A stretch of DNA of 44,779 nucleotides. Origin: Clostridium thailandense. GTDB taxonomy: Bacteria > Bacillota > Clostridia > Clostridiales > Clostridiaceae. Both the position numbers and the translations under genes were made by a program. The notes below the pieces were generated by a model. It made no database searches. It saw only the letters and a list, made by a program, of their open reading frames with translations, and had not been told where the DNA came from. Where the stretch lies: assembly GCF_019207025.1 (NCBI RefSeq), contig NZ_JAEEGC010000044.1, positions 1 to 44,779 of the forward strand, written 5' to 3'. Of the stretch, positions 35,101-42,877 are shown piece by piece (within the stretch, counting starts at the first letter, position 1; each line of letters starts with the position of its first letter).

Positions 35101-35717
35101 AGTTAGCTAGTGCTGCGGATAAACAAGCTGCCCCTATCATAACTTTTGCTAATGGAAAGACTAATAATGATGCAAACACGAAAAAGATAGATCTAATAAA
35201 ATCGCAAGGACAATCAGCATTACTTGGAATAAAAGCTGCTGCTCAAACAACTGATGAAACTGGAACATCCATAGCGAATTTAGATGATAAAACAGGAAAT
35301 AATCAAAATACTATTTATGATTATGAAGCTGCACCAAGGACTACTTGTACAGACGATACTTCTGTAGATTTTTGGACAGCAGAAAAAGATGTAAATGGAA
35401 CAAAAGTATATATAACCTTTGATACACCACTTGATGTAAATAGTGGGATTAAGTCCGATGACTTTGCATTCACTGGCTCTAATGGAACAGATATTAAAGC
35501 TGATTCAGCAGAGATAAAAGGAAATACTTTAATATTCAACTTTGATCCAACAAACAAAGACTATGATAACGCATTAAAGAATTCCGCTGAAATTGCTGTA
35601 AGAGCTAAAAGTACAGTATCTTTAAGAACTATTAAAGATGCAGATGGAAACAATTCTAACTACAAGCCATCTGAGAATGACCTGAAGAAAAGGACTATAA
35701 TTGTAACTAATAGATAA
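32145..35717 (+). CDS. Cell-wall-anchored surface protein: three CWB2 repeats plus tandem Ig-like domains
   Basis: This 1190-residue secreted protein has a signal peptide at residues 1-29 (positive KRSKKG, hydrophobic core, VHA cleavage). Three CWB2 cell-wall-binding repeats follow (about 35-130, 132-230, 232-340), with ETDRYATAA, ANRYETNVA and IDRFETNRN starts and GYADA/GFSDA motifs. In C. difficile this triple module binds an anionic wall polymer. From about 345 to the end run about seven SbsA-like Ig domains, each with a phrase such as VEFNTAVD, VEFSEAIN, ILFDKSMD, IEYSKVVD, VYFNEAMD, VQFDKAID or ITFDTPLD. There is no catalytic domain. It starts 2 nt after the MFS stop, with AGGTAGGTG inside the MFS end, so it is coupled to a transporter, which is unusual. 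A terminator follows at 35788. It probably has a structural, adhesive or ligand-binding role at the surface. Confidence 0.9.
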   Translation: MNKRSKKGLASLLFIPLALSTLALNTVHAEQSKVIRMGETDRYATAAKVAITNWNTSDSVILVSGEGYADAVSASVLAKKLNAPILLTTAETLNSDTKSAMIALKVKNVYVVGGKASISQWIRDELKNSNYNLIELQGANRYETNVAVAKQLVKLGVKADTLMLAGGEGFSDALSAAPIAAAKEEILLLGNNDDESMKSVIEFIKSNNSKVTILGTKNVINDTMYNKLDAVERVDGGIDRFETNRNVLEKFGSELKDGQIFVANASGQGYADALVAAALAGKAAAPLVLLDTTSSEATRKSLDYIKGKSAKTTGINIIGGTGVVSKETEDALNSAVANSDQVAPTEEATIKSIEMINLNQIKVEFNTAVDHNSAVDVTNYEINGTKLIPCSGLSNIPKDINAACVYYADPYNSYITLAHPRKQYDKLTFTVRNTILNTDKTKTVEGLSKDLTLSDTAVPTLKNIVMDGNNELRVEFSEAINFKSLKELKNKVKLDGKNLDDYGIDEAYTAFNDGMTVQDSSYEPVGIWGNRVSFYLNTPIPTGNHTLKVLDGDNNGLLNDAAGFIFKESSMDFKVDTNNTEPVVKSITHPEGGQIFILFDKSMDMKSAPDLSNYELNGKKLSEVPGIIAFNAEPFFDLVKIFYVPENLFNNGSNVVYISDNVKDAYGNKVAEDTRIAFTNAVDNAKPTVNSVNIIDSETIRIEYSKVVDYSYATSKSNYKLLDSKGIDITSHIKAIVNSSGTTSSDNGNTFDIKLNKYNSDDSNDDWRLNSSRYILTIKNIIDTATKANTMDEYTTTLNGSDGIAPKVTGTYAKIRSTSSEKDKVVVYFNEAMDSSALTNRGNYKFINGEGETKSLPEDTSITAGGDDKSAIVEFPSSYNVKTTGKTTTGTSNDVTALIVSNVKDEAGNELDSVAYTGIIGEMQVGAKVKVNTVKVYYAGDDLKVDVQFDKAIDTIQASDFTLGGVTPSSASISGDKITLTYKDGELASAADKQAAPIITFANGKTNNDANTKKIDLIKSQGQSALLGIKAAAQTTDETGTSIANLDDKTGNNQNTIYDYEAAPRTTCTDDTSVDFWTAEKDVNGTKVYITFDTPLDVNSGIKSDDFAFTGSNGTDIKADSAEIKGNTLIFNFDPTNKDYDNALKNSAEIAVRAKSTVSLRTIKDADGNNSNYKPSENDLKKRTIIVTNR

Positions 35718-35787
35718 TCACTTAATTATATAAAAATTAATTTAAACTCTTCCTCGAAAAATATGTACCCTTTTAGTAATGCTTATA

Positions 35788-35819
35788 TTGCTGGCAAATA
35801 TATTTTGCCAGCAATTTTT
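35788..35819 (+). terminator. Rho-independent terminator after the surface protein
   Basis: TTGCTGGCAAA (35788-35798) pairs perfectly with TTTGCCAGCAA (35804-35814) around a 5-nt loop and is followed by TTTTT. The minus-strand side can also serve the convergent PucR gene ending at 35838. Confidence 0.9.
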
Positions 35820-35837
35820 GTGTTAGAAAATAAACTA

Positions 35838-37121
35838 CTACATTTTTTCGTTACCTATTTGTTTTATTAATTTTAAAACTTTTTCTGATAATTGTATTTC
35901 AAATAACAGCTCACTGTCATCAAAGTCAATGTTTGTTAATTCTGTAATGCGATTAATTCTATATTTTAAAGTATTATAATGGATGTGGAGGGCTTTTGAA
36001 GTTAGAGTAACATCTTGATTATGCTTTAAATAAGCACATAATGTTTCAAAAAAATCACTATTCTTTTCTTTATCAATACGAATTAAGAACTTTACAATTG
36101 GATGAATAAGAAGGTTAAGATGTGCTTTATCTCCAAAACTTAAAATCATATGTGTAACTATATAGTCATCATAATTTAAAATTCGTTGTGAACTATGTAA
36201 CTGTTTTCCAATTGATAAGCTGGTGATAGTTTGCTTGTAATACTCAGATAAGTCATATAAATTATGAAAAGTCTTACTAATACCTGCCCTACAATTATAT
36301 TTTTCTAATAGCTTATTAAATAAGGACAATTCATTTGCATTAAATATATTCTCACTTTTTACATCAAATAAAACCACAATATACTTATCATAAATAATTA
36401 TTGTGTCTCTGTTAAAATAATTTTGCATTTTTCTTTTCAAATAATATATTCTATCTTGATTTTTATTCGTATTATTTAACTCAATGGTAATAACATATAA
36501 ATTATCATAAAGTTTTAGATTAAAGGCTCTTGCTCGTTCGTTAATTGCATCATGATCATATAATTTTTGATTTATTAAGGCCGTAATAAATGAATCTACT
36601 AAAGGATTTATGGATGAAAAATTTTCATTGGAATTCTTAATTGTTAAAGAAAGAAATTTGCAGAGAGTGATCAATATATGTTCATCATACTCTGTGATTG
36701 GTTTATTATATTCTAAAATTTTTAAATATGCTATAGATTGTCTGTTTTTTAAAACGTTGCCTACCAACTGCCTATGATTTAATAGTCCGTATTCCCATAA
36801 AATTAAATTTGAATCTTCGGTTTGTCCGTTATCTTCGTCAACATTGTTTTCCATAATTGAATTGACATATTGTTCAGTTACATAACCCTTTGAAAGAGTC
36901 CATTCCCACAAAGGTTCATTTTTTATTGTATTTCCTCCAGCATGAGCCATAAAGCAAAGAGAAATATCTACTAGTAGTAAAGGATTACCTAAAGTTTCAT
37001 AGCCTACATCTAAAAGCTGTTGAATAGTTGTCCCTTTTTGGCAAAGCTCTAACAACTTATTCGTAAAGCTTGCTATTTTAATCTGCATATCAGCAGTAAG
37101 TTCAGAAAATTGTACAGCCAT
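35838..37121 (-). CDS. PucR/CdaR-family transcriptional regulator
   Basis: This 427-residue protein ends in a PucR C-terminal HTH (DVTLTSKALHIHYNTLKYRI followed by NRITELTNIDFDD). The middle is a GGDEF-like CdaR region. The N-terminal part (GTTIQQLLDVGYETLGNP, then LLLVDISLCFMAHAGG) is a sensor-like domain also present in the regulator at 42878. Members respond to small organic effectors and usually activate a divergent catabolic operon. Here that would be the alcohol dehydrogenase/flavoenzyme unit starting at 37350, across a 228-bp divergent region with a promoter and palindrome at 37292-37312. The ribosome site AAGGGAT precedes the ATG at 37121. Confidence 0.87.
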   Translation of the reverse strand: MAVQFSELTADMQIKIASFTNKLLELCQKGTTIQQLLDVGYETLGNPLLLVDISLCFMAHAGGNTIKNEPLWEWTLSKGYVTEQYVNSIMENNVDEDNGQTEDSNLILWEYGLLNHRQLVGNVLKNRQSIAYLKILEYNKPITEYDEHILITLCKFLSLTIKNSNENFSSINPLVDSFITALINQKLYDHDAINERARAFNLKLYDNLYVITIELNNTNKNQDRIYYLKRKMQNYFNRDTIIIYDKYIVVLFDVKSENIFNANELSLFNKLLEKYNCRAGISKTFHNLYDLSEYYKQTITSLSIGKQLHSSQRILNYDDYIVTHMILSFGDKAHLNLLIHPIVKFLIRIDKEKNSDFFETLCAYLKHNQDVTLTSKALHIHYNTLKYRINRITELTNIDFDDSELLFEIQLSEKVLKLIKQIGNEKM

Positions 37122-37291
37122 AACTATCCCTTCTTTGTTGAAATATTAACTATCTTATTAATTTAATCATAGCAGAAGTTAATATTGTTGACAATTATAT
37201 GGATAAGTAATATTTAATTTGGCTTTGTAAAAGATTACAAATGCTGTATTGAAATTTCTAAAAGCTTGACGAAGATATTGAAGATATTAGG

Positions 37292-37312
37292 TGCTATAAT
37301 CTTGTTAAGATT
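37292..37312 (+). promoter_or_regulatory. Extended -10 promoter with overlapping palindromic operator
   Basis: TGCTATAAT (37292-37300) is an extended -10 box with no good -35, which is typical of activator-dependent promoters. AATCTT-GTT-AAGATT (37298-37312) is a perfect palindrome that overlaps it and covers the expected transcription start. It lies 38-50 bp before the start codon of the iron alcohol dehydrogenase and downstream of the divergent PucR gene, so a regulator probably binds here. Confidence 0.5.
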
Positions 37313-37349
37313 GGTAAAAAGAAACAATGATTAATCGGAGGGGATAGTT

Positions 37350-38498
37350 ATGATAGGAAGATATGGACAGCTATGCACAGTAGCTTACGGTGCTGGTGCA
37401 ATTAATTCAACAGGAGAAACTGCAAAAGAGTTAGGTTTTAAAAAAGTAATGATTGTAACAGACAAACAAGTTGAAGCATTAGGACATTCTCAAAAGGCAA
37501 TTGATAGTTTAAAAAAAGCAAATATAGAAACAGTTATATTTAACGGTGTAGAGATGGATGCACCTGATTACACAGTAGAAGCTGGCGGCAATATGGCAAA
37601 AAAAGAGCAGGTGGATGGTATCATTGGTATAGGCGGCGGAAGTGTATTAGATACAGCAAAGGGAATAGCTTGTTTTGCTGCCAACGAAATTTCAATTAGT
37701 GATATGATTCATCATGCACCTATGAAAAATCCACCAGTGAGATTTGTTTTAATACCAACTACACCAGGTACTGGTTCAGAAAGTACATTTGTAGCTGTCA
37801 TCACAGATACTAAAAAGCATGAGAAAGTTGGATGCTTTGCTGTGCCATCTTTTTCAATTTTGGACCCAGAACTTACGTTAAGCTTACCAAAGGAAATTAC
37901 AGCCTATACAGGTATGGATGCTTTTTCACATTGTATTGAGTCCTTGACAAGTATGCAGCCAAATCCACACTCAGATTTACTTGCTTATGATGCAATCGAA
38001 AGAAGTGTTAAATGGCTTCCTGTTGCATACAAAGATCCAAATAATTATGAAGCTAGAGATAATTTAGCTTTAGCAAGCAATTTTGCAGGTAAATCCTTCA
38101 ATGATTCTACAGTTCATGTTGGCCATGCTATTGCCCATTCTTTTGGAGCTCATTTTCATATTCCACATGGTATAGGCTGTGCCTTAGTAACACCTGTTGT
38201 AATAGAACTAACAGCTTCAAAATTTCCTGAAAAGATTAAAAAAGTAGGTAAAATTATGGACATTGAAATTAATAGTGAGGATCCAGTTGTAATTGGCAAA
38301 ACCGTTGCAGATGGTCTTCGTAAATTTATGAAATCTATAGAGGTTCCTTCTTGTAAAGAACTGGGAATTACAAGAGAAGAGATTTTAAATTGTACAGATT
38401 ATGTACGTAATGAACCTTTACGTAATTTTGGTGGTGTTGCTGTAACAGATGAAATGATTCCAGAATTACTTGCGAAAATCTATGACACATATCAATAA
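37350..38498 (+). CDS. Iron-containing alcohol dehydrogenase (group III)
   Basis: This 382-residue Fe-ADH has NAD binding at GIGGGSVLDTAKG, TTPGTGSE, and iron ligands Asp and His in GMDAFSHCIESL plus two histidines in HAIAHSFGAHFHIPHGIGCA, as in FucO and butanol dehydrogenases. It reduces an aldehyde or oxidises an alcohol with NAD(P)(H). The ribosome site GGAGGGGAT is good. It leads an operon with two OYE-type flavoenzymes and is controlled from the promoter at 37292. In this setting it may act on an unsaturated or aromatic aldehyde or alcohol, but the family is too broad to say. Confidence 0.9.
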   Translation: MIGRYGQLCTVAYGAGAINSTGETAKELGFKKVMIVTDKQVEALGHSQKAIDSLKKANIETVIFNGVEMDAPDYTVEAGGNMAKKEQVDGIIGIGGGSVLDTAKGIACFAANEISISDMIHHAPMKNPPVRFVLIPTTPGTGSESTFVAVITDTKKHEKVGCFAVPSFSILDPELTLSLPKEITAYTGMDAFSHCIESLTSMQPNPHSDLLAYDAIERSVKWLPVAYKDPNNYEARDNLALASNFAGKSFNDSTVHVGHAIAHSFGAHFHIPHGIGCALVTPVVIELTASKFPEKIKKVGKIMDIEINSEDPVVIGKTVADGLRKFMKSIEVPSCKELGITREEILNCTDYVRNEPLRNFGGVAVTDEMIPELLAKIYDTYQ

Positions 38499-38522
38499 AA
38501 CATATTAGGAGGGCTTTTATTT

Positions 38523-40499
38523 ATGGGTTATGAAAATTTATTGTCTCCAATTAATATTGGAAGTTTAAAAATACGAAATCGTGTAGTAATGGGAGCTATG
38601 GGGTCAGGAACAGCAAATGAAAATGCAACAATCTCTGAATGTGAGTGCGCATATTATGCTGAACGAGCTAAAGGTGGAGTAGGTCTTATTATTAATGAGG
38701 TTACTAGAGTAAACAATGATACTGGAATTATGATGCCTCGTCAATCTTCTGCAGCTACAGATGACTGTATTCCTGGGCTCAGGAAACTTGCCAATTCAAT
38801 ACATTATTATAATGGTGCTATCTTTGTTCAATTACACCATCCAGGGCGTCAAACTGTATGTGAAATGATTGGAGGGAAGGCTACAATATCTCCAAGTGGT
38901 ATTAAAAGTATGTTAACTCAAGCAGATTGTCGTGAAATGACAAATGAAGAAGTGAAAAATCTTGTACAAGATTTTATAAATGCAGCAGAAAGATGCTACA
39001 AAGCAGGTATTGATGGTGTTGAACTTCACGCAGCACATGGATATATGTTAAATCAATTTCTATCACCATTTACAAACAAACGAACTGATGAATACGGAGG
39101 AAACACTGAAAATAGAGCTCGTATTATTAAAGAAATTATTCAGGGGATTAGAGAGCGAGTGGGGCGAGAGTATCCAGTAATTATGAGAATTTCTGCAGAT
39201 GAATTTTTAAAAGATTCTGTATTTCCAATTAAAGAAGAAGGCTTACAATTAGAAGAAGCAGTAGAAATATGTAAGTACCTTGTTCCTTTTGGATTAGATG
39301 CTATAAATGTATCTGCTGGAATTTATGAAACAATGAATAAAGCTTGGGAACCTATTTCTTATCCAGAAGGTTGGAAAATATATTTAGCTGAAGCTGTTAA
39401 AAAGGAGGTTAATGTTCCTGTATTTGGCGTAGGCACTATCCGTAATCCTGATTTTGCCGAAAAAATTATTTCAGAAGGAAAAGTGGATTGTGTAACAATT
39501 GCTAGAGGATTACTAGCTGATCCTGACTGGGTAAATAAAACTGCTGAAGGCAGGGTAGATGAAATTCGCAGGTGCATTTCCTGTTTGAATTGCATGGATT
39601 CTATGGTGGTTAATGGTATGAACGGTGAACCATTTGCTTGTGCAATTAATGCAAGAAATGCTCGTGAATGGTTTTATAATAATGCCAGACAAGACGGAAA
39701 TGGTCGTGTGGTAGCTGTTGTAGGCGGTGGACCATCAGGGTTGGAAGCTGCACGGGTTCTTGCTGAGCGCAAATTTAAGGTAGTATTATTTGAAGAAGGT
39801 TCAGAGCTTGGAGGACAATTATGTTTAGCAAATAAGCCTCCGCACAAAGAAAAAATTAATTGGCTTATTGAATATTTCGAGGTTCAACTAAAAAAATTAG
39901 GTGTGGAAGTTCATTTAAATACACCAGCATCAGTAGAAGCTATTAAAGAATTAAATCCATATGCAGTGTTTGTAGCTACTGGTTCTAAGTCTATAGTGCC
40001 AAAAGCTATTCCTGGTGTAGAAGGTAAAAATGTTTGTACAAGTTCCGATATTTTATCTGGTAAAGTAAAAATTTCAAATAAAAAAGTAGCAGTCATTGGT
40101 TCTGGTATGACAGGTTTGGAGACTGCTGAACTATTAGGTACAATGAATAACAATGTAAATGTTATTGAAATGGCAGATACAATTGGACCTGATGCAAGCT
40201 GGCAAAACCTAACTGATATTCAAGGTAGATTAGAAAAAATGAACACTAGCTTTAGTCCATCTCATAAATTAGTAGAAATTACTGATGAAGCAGTTATATT
40301 AGAAAAGAAAGATGGGGAGAAAGAAAAACTTTTGGTTGAGTATGTAGTACTTTCTTTAGGAGTGCATGCTGACCAAACCCTAGCAGAAGAGTTAAAAGCC
40401 AATTTTGGTAAGGTAATTAAGATTGGGGACACTGCACAAGTTGGCAGAATTGCAAATGCAATCTCCACAGCCTTTTCAGAAGCATATAGATTAAATTAA
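38523..40499 (+). CDS. OYE-type NADH:flavin oxidoreductase with Fe-S cluster, canonical active site
   Basis: This 658-residue enoate/2,4-dienoyl-CoA reductase or BaiCD-like enzyme has FVQLHHPGRQ (101-110) and HAAHGYMLNQFLSP (169-182). It keeps the family's Tyr174 proton donor, unlike the other three in this window. Cluster cysteines are 351, 354, 357 and 373, an unusually long last spacing of 15. The FAD/NAD domains have VVGGGPSGLEAA and VIGSGMTGLETA. It likely reduces a carbon-carbon double bond of an enoate, enone or enoyl thioester using NADH. It is 24 nt after the alcohol dehydrogenase with AGGAGGG, so reduction of both a carbonyl and a double bond of one compound is plausible. Confidence 0.87.
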   Translation: MGYENLLSPINIGSLKIRNRVVMGAMGSGTANENATISECECAYYAERAKGGVGLIINEVTRVNNDTGIMMPRQSSAATDDCIPGLRKLANSIHYYNGAIFVQLHHPGRQTVCEMIGGKATISPSGIKSMLTQADCREMTNEEVKNLVQDFINAAERCYKAGIDGVELHAAHGYMLNQFLSPFTNKRTDEYGGNTENRARIIKEIIQGIRERVGREYPVIMRISADEFLKDSVFPIKEEGLQLEEAVEICKYLVPFGLDAINVSAGIYETMNKAWEPISYPEGWKIYLAEAVKKEVNVPVFGVGTIRNPDFAEKIISEGKVDCVTIARGLLADPDWVNKTAEGRVDEIRRCISCLNCMDSMVVNGMNGEPFACAINARNAREWFYNNARQDGNGRVVAVVGGGPSGLEAARVLAERKFKVVLFEEGSELGGQLCLANKPPHKEKINWLIEYFEVQLKKLGVEVHLNTPASVEAIKELNPYAVFVATGSKSIVPKAIPGVEGKNVCTSSDILSGKVKISNKKVAVIGSGMTGLETAELLGTMNNNVNVIEMADTIGPDASWQNLTDIQGRLEKMNTSFSPSHKLVEITDEAVILEKKDGEKEKLLVEYVVLSLGVHADQTLAEELKANFGKVIKIGDTAQVGRIANAISTAFSEAYRLN

Positions 40500-40562
40500 G
40501 CTTAGACAAGTTTTTGTAGGATCCTCGGAGACGTAAATTTTTAAGTAGAAAGGATGAATAAA

Positions 40563-42584
40563 ATGAGATCAAAATTTACTCATGTATTCTCACCTATTAA
40601 AATTAGAGGAATAGACTTTAAAAACCGTATCGTTCTTGCACCACCGTCTCCTAATCTTGCCAGTACTGATGGTCTGGTTACGCCGGAATTTGTAGACTGG
40701 TTTCGTATGTTTGCGCGTGGTGGCGTATGTACATTGTATGTAGGCAACTGCTCTATTGATATTACAGAATGTAAAGATGAAGCTTTTCAGCTTGATCTCA
40801 GCGATGACAGATGTATTTTTCCGTTAACCTTATATGCTGATATGGGCAAACAGTACAGCTGCCATGCTTCTTTTGAAATCAATCATAATGGTGAAAATAC
40901 GGCTTTTGAAACTGTAGGACACCCTCCTTACAGTTCATCACCAAACATTTCTTCCAGTGAGTCTACACGTGCTGCAGCTCTTGGAAGAGATCCCATTCCT
41001 GCAATTGAAATGACTCATGAAAAAATAGCAGAAACTGTTGAAAAATATGCGGATGCTGCTGCACGGATGAAAAGAGCTGGAATGGATATCTGTCTTGTTC
41101 ATGGTGGACATGGTAATCTTATTTCACAGTTTACAAGTCCCCTTTACAATCACAGAACAGATGAATACGGCGGTTCAACTGAGAATAGGGCACGTTTTGC
41201 TATTGAAGTATGTGATGCTATTCGTAGAAAGGTTGGGGAGGACTTCGTTATTGAATTTCGTATTTCTGCTGATGAAATTGCAGAAGAAGGTATGCATTTT
41301 GAAGAAACACTGGAACTTATCGGATTATTGAAGGATCATATTGACATTCTTCACGTTTCTGCAGGACTTCACAGTGACTTCAATATGAAATATTACCGTA
41401 ACTGGTGCCAGAATTTTATGATGGATCGATGCTTTAATGTTCATTTTGCAAGGGATATAAAGAAGGCTTATCCTGATCTTCTTGTAACTACAGTAGGTTC
41501 TATTACAAGTATTGAACATGCTGAAGAAATCATTGCTAATGGGTGGGCTGACTTTGTTGCTATGTGTCGTCCGTTAATGGCAGACCCTGATATGGTTAGA
41601 AAGTATGCAGAGAACCGACCTGAAGATAGACGTCCATGTTTGCGCTGCGATACTTGTGTAAGACATCTTTTTATTCCAAAACCAATTTATTGTGCCGTTA
41701 ACCCTATTTCAGGAATGACAAGTGAGCTTAGAGATGGTGTTGTTCCAAAGGCCCTTGTTAAGAAGAAAGTTGCCGTGATAGGAGGAGGCCCTGCTGGAAT
41801 CCAGGCAATGCAGACATTACTTGACCGTGGACACAAGGTAACTCTTTATGAAAAATCCAGTTCACTTGGTGGTAATGTACAAGGTGCTGCAATACCTCCT
41901 TTTAAAGTTGATTGCCAGGATTACTTAAAATGGCTAAAACATACAGCGGCACAGTGCAAAGCTGCAGGTGCAAAAATTTTATTTGATACAGAAGCAACAC
42001 AGGATATGCTTGATGCTGAGAATTACGATGCAATTATCATTGCTGTTGGTTCGGACCCTATCATTCCTTCCAGTATTCCGGGAATTCATAAGAAGCATGT
42101 ACACTGGGCTCCAGACGCTGAAGCTGACAAAAGTCTTGTTGGGGATAAAATTGTTATTATAGGTGCCGGTGCTGTTGGGATTGAAGCTGCAATTGAATTC
42201 TATGATGAGGGAAAAGATGTAAGCATTATTGAAATGGAAAGTTCAGAAAAGAGTTTCTCCAAGTTGATAGAAAGTTCAGGAACAAGTGCGAAGGAATTCC
42301 AGAATATACTTAAGGCCAAAGGAATTCCTGTAAGATATTTCAATCGTCTTAAAGAAATCTGTGATGATAAGATTATCTGTGATAACCTTGAAACTGGAAA
42401 GGTTGCTTTGTATGAAGCAGATACCATACTGCTTGCTATGGGAATGCGTCCAAAAACAGATACGGTAGAAGAACTTCGTCACTGTGCTCCTGAAACAAAT
42501 GTTTATATAGTTGGTGACTGTAAGAAAGTTGGTACAATCGGTACAGCTGTTAACCAGGCATTCCAGGCTGCTCTCCATATTTAG
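40563..42584 (+). CDS. OYE-type Fe-S flavoenzyme, Asn variant, with foreign-looking codon use
   Basis: This 673-residue three-domain enzyme has HGGHGN at 180-185 (Asn for Tyr), INHNGE (107-112) where HxGR is usual, cysteines 359, 362, 365 and 377, VIGGGPAGIQA and VIIGAGAVGIEA. A start at 40554 would overlap the ribosome site AAAGG; the ATG at 40563 is 9 nt beyond it. Leucine CTT/CTG and arginine CGT are frequent here, while the neighbouring gene at 38523 prefers TTA and AGA. This suggests that the gene came from another lineage. Its stop is followed within 10 bp by a left-truncated palindromic repeat (42595). It resembles the enzymes at 11106 and 25438 more than its operon partner. Confidence 0.85.
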   Translation: MRSKFTHVFSPIKIRGIDFKNRIVLAPPSPNLASTDGLVTPEFVDWFRMFARGGVCTLYVGNCSIDITECKDEAFQLDLSDDRCIFPLTLYADMGKQYSCHASFEINHNGENTAFETVGHPPYSSSPNISSSESTRAAALGRDPIPAIEMTHEKIAETVEKYADAAARMKRAGMDICLVHGGHGNLISQFTSPLYNHRTDEYGGSTENRARFAIEVCDAIRRKVGEDFVIEFRISADEIAEEGMHFEETLELIGLLKDHIDILHVSAGLHSDFNMKYYRNWCQNFMMDRCFNVHFARDIKKAYPDLLVTTVGSITSIEHAEEIIANGWADFVAMCRPLMADPDMVRKYAENRPEDRRPCLRCDTCVRHLFIPKPIYCAVNPISGMTSELRDGVVPKALVKKKVAVIGGGPAGIQAMQTLLDRGHKVTLYEKSSSLGGNVQGAAIPPFKVDCQDYLKWLKHTAAQCKAAGAKILFDTEATQDMLDAENYDAIIIAVGSDPIIPSSIPGIHKKHVHWAPDAEADKSLVGDKIVIIGAGAVGIEAAIEFYDEGKDVSIIEMESSEKSFSKLIESSGTSAKEFQNILKAKGIPVRYFNRLKEICDDKIICDNLETGKVALYEADTILLAMGMRPKTDTVEELRHCAPETNVYIVGDCKKVGTIGTAVNQAFQAALHI

Positions 42585-42594
42585 TTTCATTAGT

Positions 42595-42802
42595 TGAAGG
42601 CACATATAAAAACTTTTTAATCAATCTTAGCGAGGTATTTTAGAAAATCTTAGGACTTCTGATATGTTTGAGGTACGAGTTTATCATATGTTCTTAGATT
42701 TTCAAAATACCAAGTTTTAGATTGATAAAGAGTTTTTATCGTGCTGAAGCTTAGAAACATATACCGGAGTGTAAGTCTACTTTCGGCCGTGGATGTCTAT
42801 AA
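42595..42802. repeat. Long palindromic repeat, copy D, left end truncated
   Basis: It begins abruptly in the inner arm (GGCACATATAAAAACTTTTT), lacking the outer left arm. The inner block ATCTTAGCGAGGTATTTTAG pairs with its complement around a centre with GTTTGAGGTACGAGTTTATC. The right end runs through GTAAGTCTACTTTCGGCCGT to TGTCTATAATA as in copies A-C. It fills most of the 293-bp gap between the flavoenzyme and the next regulator. Confidence 0.78.
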
Positions 42803-42877
42803 TAGCAATTAATATTCTTGTAATGTCTAATTATTGGATATATACTGTACTCATAATATGGTTAATGGAGGGATAAA

